From positions 558,001 to 622,000 of the forward strand of contig NZ_CP181447.1 in the NCBI RefSeq assembly GCF_048001765.1: 64,000 nucleotides of DNA. Direction: 5' to 3'. Position 1 is the first letter of the stretch, and each line of letters begins with the position of its first letter. This stretch comes from Bombiscardovia asteroides_K. GTDB taxonomy: Bacteria; Actinomycetota; Actinomycetes; Actinomycetales; Bifidobacteriaceae. The notes below the pieces were generated by a model. That model worked only from the letters and a program-made list of their open reading frames with translations, made no database searches and was not told the DNA's origin. Both the position numbers and the translations under genes were made by a program. Of the stretch, positions 56,655 through 64,000 are shown piece after piece.

Positions 56655-57680
56655 ATGGCGAGATTCAGACAGTCCTTCCTGGTGAAGCATATCTTTGGGT
56701 GGGTGGCCAGGCTGTTGGCGTTGGCCAGCTTGGTGGCCCTAGCGGCGCGTGCCTGCCCGGCATGGCTGTCATCGATTCCATACCTGCCGGATCTGGCCGC
56801 TCTGACACCCTGGTTCATCCTCTTGGGCCTGCTGGCCCTGGTCCTGGCTCTTATGGCTTCAAGATGGTTTACGGCTTTGGTTCTTATCGCCGCCTTGGCT
56901 CTGAATGTCTACTGGCAGTACCCCTTCTACCAGGAAGGATCCGAGCTCAATGGCCAAGCTGATCAGCTCATGGCCCTTGAGCATCCCGACCGCTATGACG
57001 ACGTGGCCCGGGTTATGACGCTTAACGTCTATAAGGGTCAGGCCGATGCTGATCAGGTAGTCAAGACTGTCAGCGACAACCGAGTGGAGGTGCTGGCTCT
57101 GCAGGAGGTCAGCAAGGATTTTGTGGACCGTCTTCACAAGGCCGGCATCGACCGCTATCTGCCTCACGAGCAGCTCTCCACATCTTCGAAAGAATATGCC
57201 AACGGTCTTTGGACGGCCGCGCCGATGCAGTCGCCCTCAAAGGACGATGTGGGTTCTAGCTCTTCCATGATGCCGGCGGCCAGCATTGACTTCGGCAAGG
57301 GGAAGACCAGCGTCAGATTCGTCTCGGTCCACACCACCTCGCCGCAACCGGGCAGTTGGAATGCCTGGCGACGCAGCGTGTCCGACCTGGGGAAACTGCG
57401 GAAGCACGAGCACACTCGATACGTGCTGATGGGGGACTTCAACGCCACCTATGATCATGCGGTCTTCCGAGACATGCTGGGGGAGCGGTTCAGTGATGGG
57501 GCGCGTCAGGCCGGGCATGGCATGAGCATGACCTGGCCGGCCAACCGAGCCCCATTGCCCAGGTTGGTGGCCATCGATCATGTTGTGGTGGACCGTGACA
57601 TCAGGGCCAACCGGCTGCAGACCATACCTATCGCTGGTTCGGATCATGTGGCTCTACTGGCCACGGTGATGGTGGAGTAG
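56655..57680 (+). CDS. Membrane endonuclease/exonuclease/phosphatase-fold protein
   Basis: 341 residues from ATG 56655, GGAGGAGA upstream. Three N-terminal hydrophobic segments (about 15-90) anchor it. The rest is an EEP (DNase I-like) domain: MTLNVYKGQADADQVV, VEVLALQEVSKDF (metal-binding Glu), HTTSPQPGSW (His), LMGDFNATYD (Asp, Asn) and IDHVVVDRDI with AGSDHVAL (final Asp-His). The set of catalytic residues looks complete. Substrate could be nucleic acid or a phosphodiester in lipid; similar proteins are common in actinobacteria. It converges with xseB, leaving 7 bases between the stop codons. Confidence 0.9.
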   Translation: MARFRQSFLVKHIFGWVARLLALASLVALAARACPAWLSSIPYLPDLAALTPWFILLGLLALVLALMASRWFTALVLIAALALNVYWQYPFYQEGSELNGQADQLMALEHPDRYDDVARVMTLNVYKGQADADQVVKTVSDNRVEVLALQEVSKDFVDRLHKAGIDRYLPHEQLSTSSKEYANGLWTAAPMQSPSKDDVGSSSSMMPAASIDFGKGKTSVRFVSVHTTSPQPGSWNAWRRSVSDLGKLRKHEHTRYVLMGDFNATYDHAVFRDMLGERFSDGARQAGHGMSMTWPANRAPLPRLVAIDHVVVDRDIRANRLQTIPIAGSDHVALLATVMVE

Positions 57681-57687
57681 AGGGCTC

Positions 57688-58011
57688 TCAGGCATCCAGG
57701 TTGGATTGAGTGCCGGCCTGGGCTCCGGCGCTGGCCTGCTCCTGCTGGGCGGCGTCGAGCTTGGCCCGTACCTGGCCCAGCAACTCCTGGGCACGCTTGG
57801 CCAAGGCTTCGCCGATCTCCCACTGACGCATGGAGGCATCCAGATCCAGACCGCCGGCCTCCAGCGCTTGAACCGCCTGGATCAGCTGGTCCCGGGCCTG
57901 CTCATAGGGCAGTTTGGCGATGGTCTCGCGTTCCTTCTGGCTCAGGGCCGAAGCCAGTACCGGCTGTTCCCTGCCCTGCTCCTTGGTCTGCTCCTCGTCG
58001 GTGTCGCTCAT
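57688..58011 (-). CDS. xseB: Exodeoxyribonuclease VII small subunit
   Basis: 107 residues from ATG 58011 (MSDTDEEQTKEQ), with GAGGAG upstream; the frame is open to 58092 but without a ribosome site. The central KLPYEQARDQLIQAVQALEA and LDASMRQWEIGEALAKRAQE are typical of XseB. The N- and C-terminal extensions (acidic; Ala/Gln) are lineage specific. With XseA it degrades single-stranded DNA in repair. It lies 105 bases downstream of xseA. Confidence 0.93.
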   Translation of the reverse strand: MSDTDEEQTKEQGREQPVLASALSQKERETIAKLPYEQARDQLIQAVQALEAGGLDLDASMRQWEIGEALAKRAQELLGQVRAKLDAAQQEQASAGAQAGTQSNLDA

Positions 58012-58116
58012 GCCTGCTCCTCTTCTTATCTGATTTCTATCTGGTGCGTTATCAAATTTCTGGTGATGTGGATGGTTATCGCGGATGATCATACGCGGCA
58101 GATCCCGTCGGACCGG

Positions 58117-59493
58117 TCACTGCCCGCTGACGACCCTGGTCTCTATCCGGCCTTCTTTGACAGTCAGGGTCAGATCCTGATCCGTCTGAACCTGCTGGGG
58201 GCTGACGACTACCTTCCCGTCCAGGGTCTGCACGACCGCGTATCCACGGTCCAACGTGGACTGGGGAGAGAGGGCTGTCAGCGAGGACTGGAGCTTCTCC
58301 ACGGTCAGGGAGGCGTCGTCCACGATCCGTCGAAGGGCGATGTCCAGGCGAACCAGGGACTCATCGACCAGCCGCTGGGGCTTGTCCAGCATGGTCTGTG
58401 GCTTGGTCAGGCTGGGACGGTTGGCATAACCCTCAATCAGCCGTGTCTCGCCTTCGACCATATTCTCGATTCGCGCGTTTATGCGCATCCGGGCCTCCTG
58501 GATGATGCCCTCCTGCTCGACCAGGTCGGGCACCACCCGCTTGGCTGCGTCAGTGGGGGTGGAGGCGCGCAGATCCGCCGCCAGATCGATCAGGGTCCAG
58601 TCGTCTTCGTGGCCGATGGCCGAGACGATGGGGGTGACGCAGGCTGCCGTGGCCCGGACCACGGACTCGTCCGAGAAGCCCAGCAGATCCTCAAAGCTGC
58701 CGCCGCCCCTGGCCACGATGATCACATCCACAGCCGGATCCGCATCCAGCTTCTGGATGGCCTCGACCACCTCGGGCGGGCATTGGGGCCCCTGAACGTG
58801 GGCGTGCACTACCGAGAATTCGATGGTGGGCCAGCGCAGACGGGCGTTGGTGATCACATCCCCCTCGGCTCTGGCCTTGGGTGCGCAGATCAGCCCGATG
58901 CGCCGGGGGAATTCGGGAAGGGGAACCTTGTTTTCTGCGTCGAAAAGGCCCTCGCCCTTGAGCTTGCGCCTGAGCTGGTCAATCTGCTCCTTTAGGTCAC
59001 CGGTGCCCACACGCTTGATCCGGTCGGCCATGAAGCTCAGACGAGTCTGTTTGATCCACAGGTCGGGCCGCCCGTGCACCACCACCCGGTCGCCCTGGCG
59101 AAATTCCCTGGCCTGCGTGGCGAAGGCCCGGAAGCCCATGACGTTGATGGAAATGTCCTCGAAGTTGTCGCGCAGGGTCAGATATGCCGAACCGGTCCGG
59201 CGGGTGTTGATCTCCACGATCTGACCCTCCACCCAGGCTCCGGGCCAGCGGGCCACTGCGTCGTGGTACTTCTGGCTGAGCACACTGACCGGCCAGGGGT
59301 CCTCCTCAGTGGTATCGCGTGCCAGACGAGGCAGCTGATCCAAGGGCTTGGGGGCCAGTCCTGACGGGGCCAGTCCAGACGGGGCCGAGCCAGACGGCGC
59401 ACCCATCGACCCGCGCATGTTCGAACCCATGTATGCTCGCACCTGATGCCTCCTGACCATCGGTTCCGCCAGCCTGACCAACTCATCCGGCAT
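58117..59493 (-). CDS. xseA: Exodeoxyribonuclease VII large subunit
   Basis: 458 residues from ATG 59493; a start at 59430 (MGSNMRGSM) is also possible since neither has a strong ribosome site. The N-terminus includes a short SGxAP repeat (three units of Pro-Ser-Gly-Ala/Leu-Ala-Pro), unusual for XseA. OB-fold WPVSVLSQKYHDAVARWPGA and GQIVEI, then catalytic domain with RIGLICAPKARAEGDVI, VVHAHVQGPQCPPEVVEAI, DVIIVARGGGSFEDLLGFSD and the conserved PIVSAIGHEDDWTLIDLAAD. A coiled-coil C-terminus follows. Nuclease of DNA repair, partner of XseB. Confidence 0.95.
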   Translation of the reverse strand: MPDELVRLAEPMVRRHQVRAYMGSNMRGSMGAPSGSAPSGLAPSGLAPKPLDQLPRLARDTTEEDPWPVSVLSQKYHDAVARWPGAWVEGQIVEINTRRTGSAYLTLRDNFEDISINVMGFRAFATQAREFRQGDRVVVHGRPDLWIKQTRLSFMADRIKRVGTGDLKEQIDQLRRKLKGEGLFDAENKVPLPEFPRRIGLICAPKARAEGDVITNARLRWPTIEFSVVHAHVQGPQCPPEVVEAIQKLDADPAVDVIIVARGGGSFEDLLGFSDESVVRATAACVTPIVSAIGHEDDWTLIDLAADLRASTPTDAAKRVVPDLVEQEGIIQEARMRINARIENMVEGETRLIEGYANRPSLTKPQTMLDKPQRLVDESLVRLDIALRRIVDDASLTVEKLQSSLTALSPQSTLDRGYAVVQTLDGKVVVSPQQVQTDQDLTLTVKEGRIETRVVSGQ

Positions 59494-59913
59494 AGCCTGT
59501 ACAGGATGGTATTCGGGTTGGTCGGCGAAGGAAACGTCCTCTCAGGGTCTCTCAATACGGGGACAATTCCATGTCCTCTGCAGGTCCCCCACAGGTTCTC
59601 TGCGGGCTGCTCCAGAGCCGATTTCGCCGAGGGCACAGTTCCATTTCTTCCGATTGCGGACAGGTTGGGATTGAGGTGAAAGTGTGGAGGAGAAGGGTTG
59701 GAACAACGCCCTGATGCACCTTCCCTCGTCTGGGGCTTGCCTGTAGCAGAGGCGGTTTTGCTGTTGGCTGTGTCAAAGCAGACAGTCTTGATTCCTCCAT
59801 ACCGCAGAAGTTATTCACGCTCTGGCGGTAGCATAAATAAAGCAAGCCGGATATGATGTGGTGTCTGCTTTTCGAACCCATCATGCGGCGGTCTCACGGA
59901 TTGAGGTTGTTTC
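59494..59913. other. Divergent intergenic region, xseA and activase gene
   Basis: Should contain promoters for both genes. No gene is supported; only short frames without ribosome sites. Confidence 0.5.
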
Positions 59914-62900
59914 ATGTCTGATGGCATCGACATAGCGGGTCGATATAAGGGCACAGGACCGCGGGATCTCCTGCGTGTGGGTTTGGACATCGGTTCCACC
60001 ACAGTCAAGGCAGTGGTTCTCGGCACAGGGGACAGGCTGGATCAGGCGCTTTTCAGTGACTATCGCCGCCACCATGCCAATGTGCGTCAGTGCGTGGCGG
60101 AACTGGTCACCGACATCAAGCTTTCCCTGTCGCGGGTTGGTCTGGCCGGCAATCCCATCAGCCTGGTGATCACAGGCTCGGGCGGGTTGGAACTGGCCAG
60201 TCAGCTTCAGGCTGAGTTCGCCCAGGAGGTCATCGCCGAAACCGAGGCCATCAACGCCACCTATCCCGAAGGGGATGTGATCATCGAGCTGGGCGGCGAG
60301 GATGCCAAGATCACCTATCTGAAGCCCACCCCGGAGCAGCGGATGAACGGATCCTGCGCAGGCGGGACCGGAGCATTCATCGATCAGATGGCCACCCTGC
60401 TCAATACCGATGCTTCCGGCCTGAACGATATGGCTTCCAAGTACAAGACCATTTATCCCATCGCATCGCGTTGCGGGGTCTTCGCCAAGTCCGATCTCCA
60501 GCCTCTGATCAACGACGGAGCCGCCAAGGAGGATCTGGCCGCATCAATCTTCAATGCCGTTGCCACACAGACCATTTCCGGTCTGGCCTGTGGACGTCCC
60601 ATCCGTGGCAACGTGATCTTTTTGGGCGGGCCCCTCTTCTTCATGAGCGAGCTGAGGGAAGCCTTCAAGCGGATCCTCCAGGACAGGGTCAGCCGCTATA
60701 TCATTCCCGAGAATGCGCACCTCTACGTGGCCTATGGCGCCGCCATCATGGCTGGTCGTCACGACCAGGATGGCCAGGACAGCGCTGCGCATGTCAAGAC
60801 CGACTACTCGCCAGAAACCGATGTGAACGACCCCTTCGGTCCTGCTTGGGGACTGGACCAGGCGGAGGTTGACAAGGCACGGTCCGAGAAGGCTTCGAAC
60901 CTGGACAAGATGGCTCTGCAGGATGCCATGCAGGATGGCCGTACCACCACGCTGGTCGGCGGCGACGATAAAGTCCAGCCGGCCGAGACCGGCAAGGATG
61001 CTCGCCAGGATCAGGACATGCACTTTGATCTGACTTCGTTGGATGGTGTCCTCTCCGCCTTGAAGGGCCTGGAGAACATGCCTTCCACAGCCAGAACGAT
61101 CCGCCCGCTCTTCCTGAATGAGCAGGAGCGCAAGGAATTCAATGACCGGCATGGTGCCCAGGTCATCCCCACCGGGAACCTATCCGGAGCCCAGGGGCCG
61201 CACTTCCTGGGCATTGATGCGGGCAGCACCACCATCAAGGCCGTCCTGATCAACGATGACAAGACCATCGTCTGGTCCACCTATGGGGTGCATAAGGACA
61301 GCCCCCTGATTGCCGCTGCCAACATCGTCAAGGAAGTCAGGAAGTCCCTGCCCGAGGGTGCCTACATCGCCCGTGCCTGTGCTACCGGATATGGTGAGGG
61401 CCTGGTCAAGGCTGGTCTGCATGTTGACGAGGGCGTGGTCGAGACCATGGCCCACTACCGGGCCGCCGAGGAGATCAGCCCCGGCGTTACCTCGGTCATC
61501 GACATCGGTGGGCAGGATATGAAGTACATCGCGGTCAACGACGGGGTCATCGATTCGATCTGCGTCAACGAGGCCTGCTCGGCCGGCTGCGGGTCCTTCC
61601 TGCAGACCTTCGCGCAGTCCATGGGCATCAGCATCCAGGAGTTCACCAAGCAGGCGCTGGCCTCCGAGGCCCCGACCGATCTGGGCTCCCGTTGCACGGT
61701 CTTCATGAACTCCTCGGTCAAGCAGGCTCAGAAGGAGGGTGCTTCCCCGGAGGACATCGCCGCAGGGCTCTGTTACTCGGTGGTCAGGAACGCCCTCTAC
61801 AAGGTCATCAAGCTGCGTGACGCCAACGCCCTGGGGCCGGTGGTCGTTGTCCAGGGAGGCACCTTCCTCAACGATGCCGTCCTGCGGGCCTTCGAACTCC
61901 TGACCGGTCGCAAGGTGACCAGGCCCAACATCGCCGGGCTCATGGGAGCCTACGGTGCCGCACTGACGGCCCGCATGCACTGCCCGCAGAATGACGAGAT
62001 CGAGGATTTCGCTGCAGCCAGCTCCCACATGGCCGCCGGGACGAAGTCCGTGGGCAGGACCCCCACTACGCCTAATATGGCTCCGGTTTCCACCAAGTCA
62101 AGGTTGTCACCGGCCGCCGTCAACAAGATTGCCTCCAAGAATGACCAGGGGGTCAAGACGACTCTGCCCGATCTGAGGGTGGAAGACGGCCATGTAGTCA
62201 GCTCCATCCTGGCGGGGGATGATCTGGACAACCTGTCCATGACCACCACCCACGATGTCTGCAAGCTCTGCCAGAACCACTGCAAGCTGACCATCACCGA
62301 ATTCGAGGACGGCGGCCGCTATGTGACCGGAAACCGCTGCGAACGTGGCGGAGACAAGAACCGTAAGCGCTCCGACAGGCCCAACCTCTACGACTTCAAG
62401 TATAAGCGGGCCTTCGCCTACCGCCGTCTGACCCCTGACAAGGCCACCAGGGGTGATATCGGCATTCCCCGTGTGCTCAACATGTATGAGGACTACCCCT
62501 TCTGGTTCACCCTGCTGACCTCGCTGGGCTTCCGGGTCATGATCTCCGGGCGGTCCAACCACGAGCTCTTCGAGAGCGGGATGGAGTCCATCGCCTCCGA
62601 GAACATCTGTTACCCGGCCAAGCTGGTCCATGGACACATTCACTCCCTGGTGGAAAAGGGCATCAAGACCATCTTCTACCCCTGCGTCACCTACGAGCAG
62701 GAGCTGGTTCCTGATACAGACAACCACTACAACTGCCCCATTGTGGCCAACTACCCGGTGGTGATCGAGGCCAACATGGGCGAGCTCAAGGAGAACGGCG
62801 TCCGCTTCATGCGGCCCTACTTCAACCTGTCCAACAAGGAGAAGATGGTCGAGCGGATCGTCAAGGTCTTCGACTGGGCCAAGGTGAGCGAGGAGGAGGC

Positions 62901-64000
62901 CCGGACGGCCGTCCAGGAGGCCTACCGTGAGGATGCCCGGTTCAAGGAGGATGTCCGCCAGGAGGGGCTTCGTGCCCTGGCCTACATGCAGGAGTACGGA
63001 GTCAAGGGCGTGGTCCTGTCGGGACGACCCTACCATGTGGACCCCGAGGTCAACCACGGCATTCCCGAGACCATCTGCTCCCTGGGCATGGCTGTGCTCT
63101 CCGAGGATTCGATCTGCGAGCTGGACGTGCATAAACTGCCCAAGCTGAGCGACTACATCATTCCGGCGGCGGGGGAGCGGGCTCTGGCCTCCAACAACCC
63201 CACAGCCGCCAAGTTCCGCAAGACCGTGCCAGGCTTTGGTGACGACCATCAGAAGATGCCTCTGAGGGTGACCGACCAGTGGGCCTACCACTCCAGGCTC
63301 TATTCCGCCGCCAGGTTCGTCTCCGAGTATCCCGACCTGCAGCTGGTCCAACTGGTCAGCTTCGGATGCGGCGTGGATGCCATCACCACCGACCAGGTCC
63401 AGGAGATTCTGGCCGACAAGGGCGATGTATACACGCAGCTGAAGATCGACGAGGTCTCCAACCTGGGCGCAGCCAAGATTCGTCTGCGCTCGCTGAAGGC
63501 CGCCATGGACGAACGCCATCAGCGGGATCTGACCCAAAAGGACAGCGAAGACCAGAATGAAGCGTCCGTTATGGAGCAGGCGCCTGTGAAGGTCGCGGCT
63601 AAGGTTGCTGACGACCCATCGCCTGACCGGGTCCAAGCGGAGGATTCATCCGATTCTCAAGATTCGCAAGACCTTGCCAGCCATATGGAAGCAGTGGATG
63701 CGAATGCGTCTGACAAGCCGACACCCGATGGGTTCCGGTCCACTAATGCGCAGAAGATCAACCTATCCCAGCGCAAGGCCGACATTGTGGCTTTGGCACG
63801 GTTCGTGGCCCTGCACGATAAGAGCGACCAGGGTCTGATAGGCCTTCATCCCATGGGTATCAGGCCCATCCGGGAGACCATGGCATCGCGGCAGAAGGAA
63901 GCTGAAAGCAAGTCGGCAGAGCGCCCGGCTGAACGGGACAAAGCTGTTCAGCCCAGCGGGGCCGCTGCCAAGCCGACCCTGTCCAAGTACGCCACCGAGC
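59914..64000 (+). CDS. Giant 2-hydroxyacyl-CoA dehydratase activator-like protein, 3' partial
   Basis: At least 1362 residues, open to the window edge. ATG 59914. Two ASKHA activase domains in tandem: the first (about 25-290) with GLDIGSTTVKAVVL, ELGGEDAKI and NGSCAGGTGAFIDQM; the second (about 430-690) with GIDAGSTTIKAVLI, DIGGQDMKYI and NEACSAGCGSFLQTF. The conserved Cys in each would ligate the bridging iron-sulfur cluster. A Cys-rich CKLCQNHCK motif (near 782) and a DUF2229/HgdB-like region (from about 849; IPRVLNMYEDYPFWFTLL, YPCVTYEQEL) follow. Homologues occur widely in anaerobes and bifidobacteria with unproved substrate. Linkers are acidic and variable. Confidence 0.9.
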   Translation, partial: MSDGIDIAGRYKGTGPRDLLRVGLDIGSTTVKAVVLGTGDRLDQALFSDYRRHHANVRQCVAELVTDIKLSLSRVGLAGNPISLVITGSGGLELASQLQAEFAQEVIAETEAINATYPEGDVIIELGGEDAKITYLKPTPEQRMNGSCAGGTGAFIDQMATLLNTDASGLNDMASKYKTIYPIASRCGVFAKSDLQPLINDGAAKEDLAASIFNAVATQTISGLACGRPIRGNVIFLGGPLFFMSELREAFKRILQDRVSRYIIPENAHLYVAYGAAIMAGRHDQDGQDSAAHVKTDYSPETDVNDPFGPAWGLDQAEVDKARSEKASNLDKMALQDAMQDGRTTTLVGGDDKVQPAETGKDARQDQDMHFDLTSLDGVLSALKGLENMPSTARTIRPLFLNEQERKEFNDRHGAQVIPTGNLSGAQGPHFLGIDAGSTTIKAVLINDDKTIVWSTYGVHKDSPLIAAANIVKEVRKSLPEGAYIARACATGYGEGLVKAGLHVDEGVVETMAHYRAAEEISPGVTSVIDIGGQDMKYIAVNDGVIDSICVNEACSAGCGSFLQTFAQSMGISIQEFTKQALASEAPTDLGSRCTVFMNSSVKQAQKEGASPEDIAAGLCYSVVRNALYKVIKLRDANALGPVVVVQGGTFLNDAVLRAFELLTGRKVTRPNIAGLMGAYGAALTARMHCPQNDEIEDFAAASSHMAAGTKSVGRTPTTPNMAPVSTKSRLSPAAVNKIASKNDQGVKTTLPDLRVEDGHVVSSILAGDDLDNLSMTTTHDVCKLCQNHCKLTITEFEDGGRYVTGNRCERGGDKNRKRSDRPNLYDFKYKRAFAYRRLTPDKATRGDIGIPRVLNMYEDYPFWFTLLTSLGFRVMISGRSNHELFESGMESIASENICYPAKLVHGHIHSLVEKGIKTIFYPCVTYEQELVPDTDNHYNCPIVANYPVVIEANMGELKENGVRFMRPYFNLSNKEKMVERIVKVFDWAKVSEEEARTAVQEAYREDARFKEDVRQEGLRALAYMQEYGVKGVVLSGRPYHVDPEVNHGIPETICSLGMAVLSEDSICELDVHKLPKLSDYIIPAAGERALASNNPTAAKFRKTVPGFGDDHQKMPLRVTDQWAYHSRLYSAARFVSEYPDLQLVQLVSFGCGVDAITTDQVQEILADKGDVYTQLKIDEVSNLGAAKIRLRSLKAAMDERHQRDLTQKDSEDQNEASVMEQAPVKVAAKVADDPSPDRVQAEDSSDSQDSQDLASHMEAVDANASDKPTPDGFRSTNAQKINLSQRKADIVALARFVALHDKSDQGLIGLHPMGIRPIRETMASRQKEAESKSAERPAERDKAVQPSGAAAKPTLSKYATE

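Noticed and set aside
62107..63636. A 509-codon open frame on the minus strand
   Set aside because: It is antisense to the conserved activase gene; composition is that of a shadow frame.

Overview
The window reads as a high-GC Gram-positive chromosome. LPxAG sorting signals, a BadF/HgdC-type giant activase, xseA/xseB next to an endonuclease-fold gene and the general codon bias fit Bifidobacteriaceae, probably Bifidobacterium; the species is inference. It is mostly accessory DNA with core genes at the right end.

Region 1 (1-24.5 kb, mostly minus strand) holds six paralogous surface-protein genes, here named R1 to R6. Each codes for a signal peptide, a Ser/Thr/Pro-rich stalk, two InlB-like (Listeria-Bacteroides) repeats, two RCC1 beta-propellers (seven blades each in the long copies) and, where the 3' end is visible, an LPxAG wall-sorting tail. 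Each propeller sits inside a split IPT/TIG-like domain. Four genes (R2, R3, R4, R6) carry a 12-15 base poly-G tract just after the signal peptide, and in all four the present length puts the body out of frame with the signal peptide. All four would be in frame at 3n+2 G. R5 has no tract and is open throughout. R1 has no tract but a 1-base frameshift. R4 and R6 also carry nonsense codons. So only R5 should be made from this sequence as written. Repeated terminator hairpins separate the units, and R5 and R6 share an identical block of about 745 bp. An ABC exporter with its TetR regulator (13.66-16.14 kb) sits in the middle.

Region 2 (25.5-37.2 kb) is an inverted array of eight paralogous single-pass membrane proteins, M1 to M8: four on minus, four on plus. 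They have a conserved helical ectodomain, a Gln/Ala and Arg/Gly-rich linker and a variable tail that usually ends in a Cys pair plus Gly-Ile-Gly. M2 is frameshifted and has a G14 tract in its leader and a G18 tract further upstream; M5 is an intact copy of M2 in opposite orientation.

Region 3 (37.6-41.5 kb) holds a lipoprotein, a DUF4065/SocA-like protein with a small downstream frame and a metallopeptidase fragment upstream, and a MarR-MFS efflux operon.

Region 4 (41.7-47.9 kb) is a broken prophage: terminase, a three-gene cargo cassette (secreted protein, unknown protein, lipoprotein), frameshifted portal, shortened ClpP-like protease and the first codons of a capsid gene. It ends abruptly inside a truncated sugar ABC permease, followed by its binding protein and an AraC regulator.

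Region 5 (51.2-56.5 kb) has a methyltransferase, an AbiH-like defence gene with a G14 tract upstream, a Fic gene with a probably frameshifted small partner, another G14 tract and tRNA-Arg(CCU). A 14-base piece of the tRNA 3' half recurs at 52.29 kb, suggesting a small tRNA-targeted island.

Region 6 (56.6-64 kb) is core-like: membrane endonuclease/exonuclease/phosphatase protein, xseB, xseA and a very large 2-hydroxyacyl-CoA dehydratase activator-like protein that runs off the edge.
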